From an uncultured Bacilli bacterium (GTDB taxonomy: Bacteria; Bacillota_I; Bacilli_A; RF39; UBA660): DNA of 36,871 bases. Every line of letters starts with the position of its first letter. Position 1 is the first letter of the stretch. The stretch spans positions 1-36,871 of the forward strand of contig CASRZA010000004.1 in assembly GCA_949439935.1 (NCBI GenBank). The letters run 5' to 3'. Made by a program: the position numbers and the translations under genes. The notes under the pieces were generated by a model. That model was given only the letters and a program-made list of their open reading frames with translations, was not told where the DNA came from and made no database searches. Below, piece after piece: positions 17,911-27,273 of this stretch.

Positions 17911-18509
17911 ATGAGAATAAAAAAAGCAGTTTTAATCGCAATCATAGGAGTTATAGTACTAATAGGAATTTTCTTTTCCTATAAATTATATTTAACAAAC
18001 AGGTATAATTATAAAACGAGCAAGTCTCTAGATTTAAAAATGGCGGACACATGGAAAATGAATCTTATATCTTAAAGGACATCAGTAAAAATGCTGGCTT
18101 GAGTTATATAAAGTTTTTAACTTTAATTTCAACATTGAGTAAATCAGACTTTACAGATGATGAAAAAAAAGGAAAAGTTTTCAAAGAATTCTTGGACGAT
18201 CACGAATTCAAAAACGATGTCGAATTGATAAAATATATAGTCGAATTTAAAGAGGATCAAAACAGCATATTGTCTAGCACAAAAAAGATCAAAGAAAACT
18301 ATGTAGTTAAATATTTAAAAGACAACGTTCTTGTGAATGGGACATTTCACCCTATGGAGGGAAAATACACCGGTTATGTCACGGAAGACGTCGATAAATA
18401 TGAAGTGAACCTTATCGAGGGAGATACAAAATATACGATTACTTTTAGAAATAAAAGTTACTTTCCAAAAGAAAAAGTCATCGAACTAGTAAGTTCTATC
18501 AAAATATAA
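17911..18509 (+). pseudogene. Degenerate paralogue of the 19156-19863 membrane-anchored protein (internal deletion plus frame disruption)
   Basis: TM N-terminus MRIKKAVLIAIIGVIVLIGIFFSYKLYL in one frame, C-terminal part FLDDHEFKNDVELIKYIVEF...YFPKEKVIELVSSI (ORF 18051) in another; aligns to EFMEKHEFKDDTEFIKYLLEY...YFDKEKVMELLSTI. Confidence 0.7.
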
Positions 18510-18548
18510 ATGGTTTATTGAGATAACTATTGCTGCCTTATAAGAATA

Positions 18549-18580
18549 GTTGAACTGAAAATTCTTCGGTTCAACTAATT
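18549..18580 (+). terminator. Rho-independent terminator
   Basis: 11-bp stem (one G-T) GTTGAACTGAA - AATTC - TTCGGTTCAAC followed by TAATTTTTAT. Confidence 0.8.
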
Positions 18581-18623
18581 TTTATATTATCGACAGAAAG
18601 CGAGAAATTTTATGAATTAAAAA

Positions 18624-19071
18624 ATGGTTAAAATAACTATATATTTATTAATACTGACACTATTTATATTTGTCTTTTCTGTAATTACACTTTCTAGACA
18701 GGTAGCTATCAAAGTTGAAAGAGCTTTTAATCAAAAGTAGAAAGATATAATAGCTTACTAGAATCTATCATAGAAGACACAGTACAAATAATCGTAGATA
18801 TTCCAACAGAAGTCTTTGAAGAGAGAAAATATGGTTCGAAACAGTACACGATAAATGATAAAGGAAATATCGATCAATTCTTTACGGTAATTAATGGTTC
18901 TACTCTTGCTGAGGACGACGGTATATTTCAATTAGGGTATGACTTTAAATATACGATGCTAGATAAAACGGCAAGATAATTGGAGAAATATCAGATCCTG
19001 ACTTCACGATAAACGAAGATACATATCAACTTTATTTTGATACAAAAAATATGAGAAAGATAATAGAATAA
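18624..19071 (+). pseudogene. Remnant of a small membrane-anchored protein gene with at least two frameshifts
   Basis: MVKITIYLLILTLFIFVFSVITLSRQ... then RYNSLLESIIEDTVQIIVDIPTEVFEERKYGSKQYTINDKGNIDQFFTVINGST... then GEISDPDFTINEDTYQLYFDTKNMRKIIE* in successive frames. Confidence 0.55.
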
Positions 19072-19155
19072 TCTTGTAGATCTTTTTTAAAAGCTATCAT
19101 TATTGCTAAAATGGCTAAAATCTGTTATCCTTGAAGTAGAAGAGGAGTAATCTAC

Positions 19156-19863
19156 ATGAAAAAGAAGAATATCATATTATATGTAACGATAGGATTTATA
19201 TTTTTAATAGGAGCATACTTAACTTACAAAACTTACATCATAAATAAATATAGCTTTAATGATGAAATCAAACTGGACATAAGTTTAAAAGAACCTTGGA
19301 AAATAGAAATCAAAACATTAAAAGATAAAGAGTACCTTAAACTAGGTGAGGTTAGAATAAAAAATGAATTTAAAAAATTCAAACGAGACGAGAATAAAAA
19401 CAGCTATTCACTAAAAGACAAAGAAGGTAACCAGACGGCTAACATAAGCTATTTTAAATACGTCACTTATACAGATGGCTTGACGACCAACTTGATCATA
19501 AACGGAAGCACCGACCAAGACCAAAAAGTTATAGAAGAATTTATGGAGAAACACGAATTTAAAGATGATACAGAATTCATAAAATACTTACTAGAATATG
19601 AGCAGAAAAAACAAAATTTATTCGCAAACACAAAGATGATTAAGGATGGCTATGTAGCCGAGTACCTAAAAAACAACATTTTGGAAGACGGAAACATTTA
19701 CATCTTAGAAGGCGACTACAAAGGCTATGTGATCGAAGACGAAGAGAAATTTGAAGCTAATATTCTAGATGAAAGTACGAAACATATCATAACATTTAAA
19801 GGGAAGGATTATTTCGACAAAGAGAAAGTGATGGAGCTTCTAAGTACAATTGACATTCTCTAA
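19156..19863 (+). CDS. Membrane-anchored protein, intact paralogue of 17911-18509
   Basis: N-terminal TM and soluble domain; RBS AGAGGAG upstream. Confidence 0.65.
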   Translation: MKKKNIILYVTIGFIFLIGAYLTYKTYIINKYSFNDEIKLDISLKEPWKIEIKTLKDKEYLKLGEVRIKNEFKKFKRDENKNSYSLKDKEGNQTANISYFKYVTYTDGLTTNLIINGSTDQDQKVIEEFMEKHEFKDDTEFIKYLLEYEQKKQNLFANTKMIKDGYVAEYLKNNILEDGNIYILEGDYKGYVIEDEEKFEANILDESTKHIITFKGKDYFDKEKVMELLSTIDIL

Positions 19864-19886
19864 AAACTTGAATATTTAATAAAAAC

Positions 19887-19941
19887 TTAACAAAATGTTA
19901 ACAAGTCGTTTATAGATTTCTTAACATTTTTATTTTAAAAT
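19887..19941 (+). promoter_or_regulatory. Putative response-regulator operator (four tandem TTAAC-type repeats) and -10 element
   Basis: TTAACAAAATG (19887) TTAACAAGTCG (19898) TTTATAGATTTC (19909) TTAACATTTTT (19921); TAAAAT at 19936-19941; same geometry as 21413-21467. Confidence 0.65.
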
Positions 19942-19961
19942 AAACTCGAGGTTGATTATTT

Positions 19962-20708
19962 ATGGTCCGATTAATAAACTCTAACTCATATAGACTTAGA
20001 AAGAGTCCAGTATTTTGGTTTTCACTTCTCGCGATGTTTCTGTCGGGAATTTATTTCTACTTTAACAATTATTTGCCCCGATGCGAAGGATGTGAAAACG
20101 AAGTAGGGGCAGTGTTATTTAACTATGCCGTCCTCGGGAACATCCTGGTCACGATTTTCATATGTAAATTCTTAGGAACTGAATATAAAGATGGAACATT
20201 AAAAAATAAAGTGATCATAGGTTGCTCGCGTTTTAAAATTTATTTATCTAACCTGATTACTTGTATTTTTGTAAGCATCCCTTATAACCTCGCGTTTATT
20301 ATATCTGTATTATCGATAGGTCTAATGGTGAAATTCAGCATTACACTGCAACCTACAGATATCATCTATAGTTCGATATGTTCTATTTTATTGTCGGTCT
20401 CTTTCTGTTCCTTTTTCACGAGTATAGTACTAAACATTTCGAACAGCTCATCTTCGACGATCATATCCTTAAGCATCATGATATGGTCTCTCTTGCTCTC
20501 AAGTGGATTGCCTGGAAAGATTTCCTATGCGACAGGGACGAGAAAAATTATATTAGAATTTATCTACGATTTTATACCTTTGAGCCAAGGGCTACAGCTC
20601 GCGAATCTGAGAGGAAGTCATTTTATGTTGAGCATATATTCATGCATTCTCATACTCGTTTCGACTTCCTATGGCCTCTTAATATTTTCTCACAAAGATA
20701 TAAAATAA
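19962..20708 (+). CDS. ABC transporter permease (orphan, no adjacent ATPase)
   Basis: Six-TM-like pattern; similar layout to the 22399 permease (SxRLxxSxxFW N-terminus, GTEYKDGTLKNKVIIGCSRFKIYLSN vs GAEQSDGGIRNKISIGHKRNNIYLSN). Confidence 0.8.
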   Translation: MVRLINSNSYRLRKSPVFWFSLLAMFLSGIYFYFNNYLPRCEGCENEVGAVLFNYAVLGNILVTIFICKFLGTEYKDGTLKNKVIIGCSRFKIYLSNLITCIFVSIPYNLAFIISVLSIGLMVKFSITLQPTDIIYSSICSILLSVSFCSFFTSIVLNISNSSSSTIISLSIMIWSLLLSSGLPGKISYATGTRKIILEFIYDFIPLSQGLQLANLRGSHFMLSIYSCILILVSTSYGLLIFSHKDIK

Positions 20709-20756
20709 AAAGGTAAAGCTGTGATATAATAACAAAAAAGAAAGAAGCGAAAGAAT

Positions 20757-21416
20757 TTGAAAAAGATCTTGATAGTAGAGGATGAATCGAGCATCCATTC
20801 CATTTTAAAAGACATCTTAGAAGAAGAAAATTACGAGACTTTCGACGCCTACTCTGGTACAGAGGCTCTTATGCTTCTAGAAAGAGAAACCGTCGACTTA
20901 ATTCTTCTAGATCTCATGTTGCCGGGATTGAGTGGCGAAGATATAATCGAAAGAGCTAACCATATTCCTATTATCGTTTTAAGTGCTAAAATCGACCCTA
21001 GTGACAAAGTGAACTGCCTTTTAAAAGGCGCAAACGATTATGTGACGAAACCATTCGACAAAGAAGAACTAAAAGCCCGAATCAAAGTTCAACTTCGGTC
21101 GAGCGACAAAAACAATTCATTAGAATACAAAGACCTACAACTGCTTCAAGATAGACACACCCTTTTAGTAAAAGACCAACAAGTAAATTTAACTAAGACA
21201 GAATATGCCATAATGAAGCAGCTCCTTCTAAATGTCAAAAACGTCGTCACTAAAAACAAACTGTTAGACCTAATCGCGATGGATACAGAGGATTGCAACG
21301 AAGATTCTCTGCGCGTCCACATCAGTAACATCAGAAGAAAGATCAGGGTGTTCTCTGAAGAAGAATACATAGAATCCATCTGGGGTGTCGGTTTCAAAAT
21401 CAAAGAACAAAATTAA
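20757..21416 (+). CDS. OmpR-family response regulator (TTG start)
   Basis: Receiver ILIVEDESSIHSILKDIL...LILLDLMLPG...DYVTKPF; winged-helix C-terminus ...RVHISNIRRKI...IWGVGFKI. Confidence 0.93.
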   Translation: MKKILIVEDESSIHSILKDILEEENYETFDAYSGTEALMLLERETVDLILLDLMLPGLSGEDIIERANHIPIIVLSAKIDPSDKVNCLLKGANDYVTKPFDKEELKARIKVQLRSSDKNNSLEYKDLQLLQDRHTLLVKDQQVNLTKTEYAIMKQLLLNVKNVVTKNKLLDLIAMDTEDCNEDSLRVHISNIRRKIRVFSEEEYIESIWGVGFKIKEQN

Positions 21417-21467
21417 CAAATTATTAACAAATCGTTAACCATTTTCTTAATACTTTTCTACTAAAAT
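21413..21467 (+). promoter_or_regulatory. Putative response-regulator operator and promoter for the ABC exporter
   Basis: TTAACAAATTA (21413) TTAACAAATCG (21424) TTAACCATTTTC (21435) TTAATACTTTTC (21447); TAAAAT 21462-21467. Confidence 0.65.
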
Positions 21468-21491
21468 GGGAAAAGAAAGGAAGAAAAAAAT

Positions 21492-22406
21492 ATGAAATAT
21501 GTTTTAGAAACAGATAAAATTTTAAAGAAATACAAAGATTTCAAAGCGCTCTCCAATTTGAATATCCACGTCGAAGAAGGAGCCATCTATGGCCTAATCG
21601 GCCGAAACGGAGCAGGTAAGACTACTTTGATACGTGTCATCTGTGGCTTACAAAAACCGGATGGGGGAACGTATAGACTCTACGGTATCGAAGATACAGA
21701 CAAAGCTATTATAGAAGAGAGAAGAAGGATGGGGGCAATAATCGAAACGCCGAGCCTTTATCAAGACATGACAGCGAGAGACAATCTCATCATGCAATAT
21801 AAACTAGTAGGTCTTCCATCGATGGATGGAATCGATGAGCTTTTAAAGCTAGTCGATCTCGAACATACCGGCAAAAAGAAAGTAAAAAACTTCTCTTTAG
21901 GTATGCGTCAGAGACTTGGAATCGCCGTCGCACTCGCGAATAATCCAGACTTTCTAATTCTAGATGAACCGATAAACGGACTAGATCCTCAGGGTATAGT
22001 CGAAATGCGTGAACTCATCTTGAAACTTAATAGAGAAAAGAAGATAACGATTTTAATCTCGAGTCATTACCTAGACGAACTCTCAAAAATTGCGACTCAC
22101 TATGGATTCATGGACAAAGGAACGATCATCAAAGAGATAAGTGCCGATGAACTCGAAAAAAAGATGCAAAAGAGGATCGAGATTAAAGTCGCAGATGCTG
22201 CCAAATTTACAAACTTCTTCGAAGATAGAAATATTACATATGAAGTCTCAGATAGTCGCACCATAAACATTTATGGAAAATTTAATTTAACTAAGTTGAT
22301 CGGTGAATTAGCCAAAACTGGAATCGAAGTCGAAGAAATACACGAGAAAGAAGAAACTCTAGAAAATTACTTTATCAATCTCATCGAGGAGGAACATCAT
22401 GAATAG
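21492..22406 (+). CDS. ABC transporter ATP-binding protein (antimicrobial-peptide-type exporter)
   Basis: GRNGAGKTT, FSLGMRQRLGIAVALANNP, FLILDEPINGLDP. Confidence 0.95.
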   Translation: MKYVLETDKILKKYKDFKALSNLNIHVEEGAIYGLIGRNGAGKTTLIRVICGLQKPDGGTYRLYGIEDTDKAIIEERRRMGAIIETPSLYQDMTARDNLIMQYKLVGLPSMDGIDELLKLVDLEHTGKKKVKNFSLGMRQRLGIAVALANNPDFLILDEPINGLDPQGIVEMRELILKLNREKKITILISSHYLDELSKIATHYGFMDKGTIIKEISADELEKKMQKRIEIKVADAAKFTNFFEDRNITYEVSDSRTINIYGKFNLTKLIGELAKTGIEVEEIHEKEETLENYFINLIEEEHHE

Positions 22407-23226
22407 ATTGTTATCTGCAAGTTTTTCAAGACTTAAAAATCATAAAGCCTTTTGGCTGCTCACTATATTCGACATCGCACTCGCGGCCTTCGTCCTCCTC
22501 GGTCAATACAGACAATCTATAGTTTACGATTACAAAGTCTATGTCGAGAATATCGTCATGGGATATTCTATGTTTATAGGAATAATACTTTCAGTCTTCT
22601 CTAGTTTATTTTTAGGTGCCGAACAATCGGACGGGGGTATCAGAAATAAAATAAGCATAGGGCATAAGAGAAACAACATTTATTTATCGAACGTAATTAC
22701 AAATTCTCTCGTAGGAATATATTTTTGTGCACTCTTTATGACGATCGTTGCAAGCGTAGGCATACCTCTCTTTGGACCTATATCGATTCCATTGATAAAA
22801 CTTTTCGCGATGCTCGGGTGTTTAATCCTACTCGTAATCACATTCTCAGCAATTTTCACCTTCTTCGCGATGCTCATAACCAATAAAGTCGTAAATGCTA
22901 TCACGTCGATTCTGTTCTCCTTCGTACTTTTTGCCTTGGCAACGAGTTGGATAAACATTTTAAACGCTCCTCCGATGATTCGAATGGCTACTATGTCAGG
23001 TCAAAGCGATTACGATGTCATAGAGATGCCCAATCCAAAATATCCGAGTGAAAAACAAAGAAAACTTTACGAGACTCTCATGGACATCAGCCCCGCAGGA
23101 GAAGCAATCCAACTTGCCAATTTGTCACCACGAGACCTAAAAGTCTTGCCACTTTACTCGACAGGTATTACAATAGTCCTATCTGGGTTAGGCCTCTTTA
23201 TCTTCAAAAGAAAAGAGTTCAAATAG
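22399..23226 (+). CDS. ABC transporter permease
   Basis: Multiple TMs; overlaps ATPase end; homologous layout to 19962 permease. Confidence 0.85.
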   Translation: MNRLLSASFSRLKNHKAFWLLTIFDIALAAFVLLGQYRQSIVYDYKVYVENIVMGYSMFIGIILSVFSSLFLGAEQSDGGIRNKISIGHKRNNIYLSNVITNSLVGIYFCALFMTIVASVGIPLFGPISIPLIKLFAMLGCLILLVITFSAIFTFFAMLITNKVVNAITSILFSFVLFALATSWINILNAPPMIRMATMSGQSDYDVIEMPNPKYPSEKQRKLYETLMDISPAGEAIQLANLSPRDLKVLPLYSTGITIVLSGLGLFIFKRKEFK

Positions 23227-23232
23227 AATAGG

Positions 23233-24123
23233 GTGATGACTATGAGTATCTGGTTTTATCTGTCTTTACTTTCGACACTAACAGCATTTCTTCTCTTAAT
23301 AAAAATAATATCTATGAAAAAAGAGATAAAAAATATTGAAAAGTCAATTGACAGAATACTAAACTGTGATACGAATAGCTTGATCACTGTCATCTCGAAC
23401 GATACTGATTTAAAGAAACTTGCCACTTACTTAAACCTAAGTCTAAAACGGCTACGTAAACTCGAGATCGAATATAGTCGAGGAAACCTGGAACTCAAAA
23501 ATTCTATCACGAATATATCTCACGATCTTAGGACGCCTCTTACAGCCATAAGGGGCTATCTCGATCTATTTGACCCCAAAAATTTGACAAAAAAACAAAA
23601 AGACTATTTAACTTTCATCAGAAAGAAGACAGACGACTTGACTAAACTTACAGAACAACTGTTTGCTTATTCTAAAACCTTAGAATCGTCCGTTTTTGTA
23701 AAGAAAGAAAAAATATGCTTAAACGACATTCTAGAGGACGTCGTCGCGAGTTCCTACAGTCTTTTTAAAGAAAATGATCTCGAACCTTCAGTCGCGATGC
23801 CGAACAAAAAAATATATAAAAATTTAGATGAAAACGCCTTAAAAAGGGTACTAGAAAACGTCATCTACAATGCGATCAAATATAGTGAAAACGAAGTTGC
23901 CATAACTCTAAATGATGAAGGCCTTATAACCGTGTCGAACACGACGACGAAGTTAACACATACGTCCGTAGAAAAGATTTTCGATAGATATTTCACCGTC
24001 GAGAATGCTAAAAAGTCGGCAGGAATAGGGCTCTCCATTGCCAAACAGCTAGTCGAATTAAACGGTGGCCAAATAAGCGCCAAATTAAAAGACAACCACT
24101 TGGTCGTCACGCTCGAATTTTAA
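23233..24123 (+). CDS. Sensor histidine kinase
   Basis: N-terminal TM; H-box NISHDLRTPLTAIRGYLDL; N/G boxes NVIYNAIKYS, SAGIGLSIAKQLVELNGG. Confidence 0.93.
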   Translation: MMTMSIWFYLSLLSTLTAFLLLIKIISMKKEIKNIEKSIDRILNCDTNSLITVISNDTDLKKLATYLNLSLKRLRKLEIEYSRGNLELKNSITNISHDLRTPLTAIRGYLDLFDPKNLTKKQKDYLTFIRKKTDDLTKLTEQLFAYSKTLESSVFVKKEKICLNDILEDVVASSYSLFKENDLEPSVAMPNKKIYKNLDENALKRVLENVIYNAIKYSENEVAITLNDEGLITVSNTTTKLTHTSVEKIFDRYFTVENAKKSAGIGLSIAKQLVELNGGQISAKLKDNHLVVTLEF

Positions 24124-24147
24124 AAAATCCATTCTTTTATAACACAC

Positions 24148-24171
24148 AAAATGCGCTTAAATGTGCGTTTT
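24148..24171. terminator. Bidirectional terminator between convergent genes
   Basis: AAAATGCGC - TTAAAT - GTGCGTTTT stem with two wobble pairs, flanking A/T runs. Confidence 0.65.
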
Positions 24172-24597
24172 TTCATACACATTTTTAATCTCTCTAGGGA
24201 GCTCATCAGGTATCATCGCTTTAACCTCTTTTTCACCTAACTTCTCTGCAGTTTCATAGTACCAACACTTGAACTTTATCATATCTAATGCATTCTCGAG
24301 CTCTAAGATTTTGCTTTCGATATCTTTTTTTTGTCTTAAAAACATCTCCTTTCTATCCGTGACAGTCTCTTGACCTAAAGAAACCAACTCCATAAATTTT
24401 TTGATATCCTTAATCTGCAGACCGGACTTCTTAAGACATTCGATCACTCTTAAAGCCTCCACGTGTCTCTCATCAAAAAGTCTATTCCCACTCGCATCTC
24501 TATCCAGATCCAAAAATAATCCTTCCTTGTCATAGTATCTCAAGGTCGGTATAGATAAAGCGAACATTTTAGACATCTCTCCAATCGTATACGTCAT
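24157..24597 (-). CDS. MerR-family regulator (AdhR/NmlR-like subgroup suggested)
   Basis: MTYTIGEMSKMFALSIPTLRYYDKEGLF HTH; conserved Cys context VIECLKKSGLQIKDIKKF. Confidence 0.88.
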   Translation of the reverse strand: MTYTIGEMSKMFALSIPTLRYYDKEGLFLDLDRDASGNRLFDERHVEALRVIECLKKSGLQIKDIKKFMELVSLGQETVTDRKEMFLRQKKDIESKILELENALDMIKFKCWYYETAEKLGEKEVKAMIPDELPREIKNVYEKTHI

Positions 24598-24621
24598 TTT
24601 AACATCTCCCTAAAATTTCTC

Positions 24622-24652
24622 TTGACCTAAAGTTAGATTTAGGTATTACAAT
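24622..24652 (+). promoter_or_regulatory. MerR-type promoter/operator
   Basis: TTGACC (24622-24627), 19-bp spacer, TACAAT (24647-24652); perfect dyad ACCTAAA-GTTAGA-TTTAGGT (24625-24644) in the spacer. Confidence 0.85.
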
Positions 24653-24704
24653 TATCTTAACACAAGGAAATTTTCCATTGTCAATGAAAGGGTGATAACA
24701 AAAC

Positions 24705-25635
24705 TTGAAGTATTTAAAAATTTGTCTTATATGTACATCGTTTGTAACTTGCATCTTTGTAACTACTATTTTTATCGATAAGAAAGGAGATGACCCGATG
24801 AACTATAAAATTGACAATTCTAGTTTTAACTTTGAAACAAAGTCGGTAACACTTAATTCAGGTTATACGATGCCTTTAAATGGTCTTGGAACCTACAGTC
24901 TTACAAAAGAAACTTGTATATCTTCTGTAAAGACGGCTTTAGAGTATGGAGTAAGGCTCATAGATACAGCCCACATATATGGTAATGAAAAAAGAAATAG
25001 GTAAAGCGATTAAAGAGTCGAATGTCAACCGCGAAGAAATCTTCATCGAAACCAAATTATATCCTAATCAATACGACGATCCAGAAAAGGCAATCGAAGA
25101 AGCACTTCAAAAACTAGACGTTGAGTATATCGACTTAATGCTTTTACATCATACGGGTAAAAATGATATCAAAGCTTATAAAGCTATGGAACATTACGTC
25201 GAAAAGGGCAAAATTCGTTCCATAGGTTTATCAAATTGGTATATCGAAGAACTAGAGGAATTTCTTCCTCAAATAAATATTACGCCGGCTCTTATCCAAA
25301 ACGAAATTCACCCATATTACCAAGAAAACGACGTAATTTCCTACATTCAAAGTAAAGGTATCGTAGTCCAAGGCTGGTACCCACTCGGAGGAAGAGGTCA
25401 TACGAAGGAACTTTTAGAAAACGAAGTTCTAAAAGAGATAGCCAAAAATCATAAAGTAACTGTCGCTGGGACGATTTTGAGGTGGAATTTACAAAAGGGA
25501 GTAGTCGTAATTCCTGGCTCTAGTAATCCCGAACATATCAAAGAGAATACTGAAATTTATCATTTCACACTTACAGAAGATGAGATGGCTAAAATCGACA
25601 GTTTGGACCGCAACGAAAAACACGATTGGTATTAG
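24705..25635 (+). pseudogene. Aldo/keto reductase with N-terminal hydrophobic segment, split by a frameshift in an A-run
   Basis: LNSGYTMPLNGLGTYSL...RLIDTAHIYGNEK|(K)EIGKAIKESNVNREEIFIETKLYP...; GAAAAAAGAAATAGG at ~24988-25002 has one A too many. Confidence 0.85.
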
Positions 25636-25644
25636 GAGGAATAA

Positions 25645-26253
25645 ATGGATAAAAAAATGATCATAACTACAGGTATATTATTCATCATAATTATACTAGG
25701 AATATTTACCTATACTTTAATGAGCAAAAACTCATTTGCTGACAAACCAGAAGAAACTGAAAAGGACGGTGAAAATGACAAGATAAAAAGAAAAATCGGA
25801 GTTATCTATTTTTCTGCAACTGGTACTACTAAAGAAATCGCAGATTACATTAGTCAAACGACAGGAGGCGACCTAATTGAAATAGTACCAGAAGAAAATT
25901 ACACATCGGCAGATTTAAACTATACCGACGACGATTCTCGTGCGAATAAGGAACAAAAAAGTGTAAACGCTAGACCAAAGATTAAAAATAAACTTCAAAT
26001 CGAGGAGTATGACACTATTTATTTAGGTTATCCTATATGGTGGGGAATGGCACCTAAGATAATATATACACTTTTAGATACATACGATTTTAAAGATAAA
26101 GAAATCATTCCTTTCTGCACTTCGGGAGGATCCAGTATAGATGTGAGTGTAGAAGACCTCAAAGAACTTGCCAAGAATGCCGTGTGGCATGATGGTAAAA
26201 GATTCTCGAAAACTTCTAAAGACGAAATCGAGAACTGGGCTATTTGGAAATAG
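25645..26253 (+). CDS. Flavodoxin-like protein with N-terminal membrane anchor
   Basis: IGVIYFSATGTTKEIADYI FMN-binding loop; YDTIYLGYPIWWGMAPKIIYTLLDTYDFKDKEIIPFCTSGGSS. Confidence 0.9.
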   Translation: MDKKMIITTGILFIIIILGIFTYTLMSKNSFADKPEETEKDGENDKIKRKIGVIYFSATGTTKEIADYISQTTGGDLIEIVPEENYTSADLNYTDDDSRANKEQKSVNARPKIKNKLQIEEYDTIYLGYPIWWGMAPKIIYTLLDTYDFKDKEIIPFCTSGGSSIDVSVEDLKELAKNAVWHDGKRFSKTSKDEIENWAIWK

Positions 26254-26323
26254 TCGAAATTTTAGTAATAAAAGATTGTAAAAAATCAAAGTTTATAAGA
26301 AAATATAATTGGAGGAATATTAA

Positions 26324-27199
26324 ATGGAAAAAGCAAAAGTATATTTTACAAAAGAAATAACACCAGAAAGTTTGGTTAAACTATATGAAAAATTGGGAAT
26401 AAGTCTCGAAGGAAAGGTAGCGGTCAAACTACACTCAGGCGAACGAGGCAATAGAAACTACCTCAAACCCGAATTTGTAAAACCCTTAATAGAACACGTG
26501 AAAGGAACTGTAGTCGAATGTAATACTGCCTATCCAGGATTCTCAAGAGATACTACAGAAAAACATATGAAATTGATGGAAGATCACGGTTGGTCCAACT
26601 ACTTCGACGTCGACATCATGGACTCTCTAGGTCCAGACATCGAACTCGAGATTCCAAACGGAACGGTCATTAAGAAAAACTACGTCGGAAAAAACATGGT
26701 CAACTACGACTCAATGCTCGTTTTATCTCACTTTAAAGGTCATGCGATGGGCGGCTTTGGAGGTGCATTAAAGCAACTTTCAATAGGATGTGCTTCTTCA
26801 TACGGAAAAAAATACATACACTGCGCAGGCGACCCTGATGGGGACATGATGGAAACAGACCAAGAGTTCTTCGTAAAATCGATGGGTGATGCTTCTTCGA
26901 GTGTTCACGAGTTCTTCAAAGGCAAAATTGTCTATATAAACGCGATGGTCAATCTCTCCGTCGATTGTGACTGCGACGGGAACGCCTCTTTACCTTGCAT
27001 GAAAGATATAGGAATCCTTGCAAGCCTTGACCCAGTCGCAATCGATCAGGCATGTGTCGATATGATCTATAAAAGCGATGATGTTGGCAAAGAAAAAATA
27101 ATCGCAAGAATGGAAGAGAAGAAAGCATTTCACATTTTAGAAACGGCTGAAAAATTGAGTGTTGGTACGAAGGAATACGAACTCATTGATATCGATTAA
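26324..27199 (+). CDS. DUF362 domain protein
   Basis: VAVKLHSGERGNRNYLKPEFVKPLIEHV...LSHFKGHAMGGFGGALKQLSIGCAS... Confidence 0.88.
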   Translation: MEKAKVYFTKEITPESLVKLYEKLGISLEGKVAVKLHSGERGNRNYLKPEFVKPLIEHVKGTVVECNTAYPGFSRDTTEKHMKLMEDHGWSNYFDVDIMDSLGPDIELEIPNGTVIKKNYVGKNMVNYDSMLVLSHFKGHAMGGFGGALKQLSIGCASSYGKKYIHCAGDPDGDMMETDQEFFVKSMGDASSSVHEFFKGKIVYINAMVNLSVDCDCDGNASLPCMKDIGILASLDPVAIDQACVDMIYKSDDVGKEKIIARMEEKKAFHILETAEKLSVGTKEYELIDID

Positions 27200-27228
27200 G
27201 TAAATTAACTAGTGATTTACTTTTTTTT
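27198..27228 (+). terminator. Rho-independent terminator
   Basis: AAGTAAAT - TAACTAGTG - ATTTACTT then T-run. Confidence 0.75.
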
Positions 27229-27273
27229 CTAATAAAGTAGTATAATAGACTTGAAAGAAAAGAGGAACTATAA

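Noticed and set aside
20378-20716. ORF 20378-20716 overlapping the permease gene in another frame
   Set aside because: Alternate-frame ORF within the clearly coding permease 19962-20708; no independent support.
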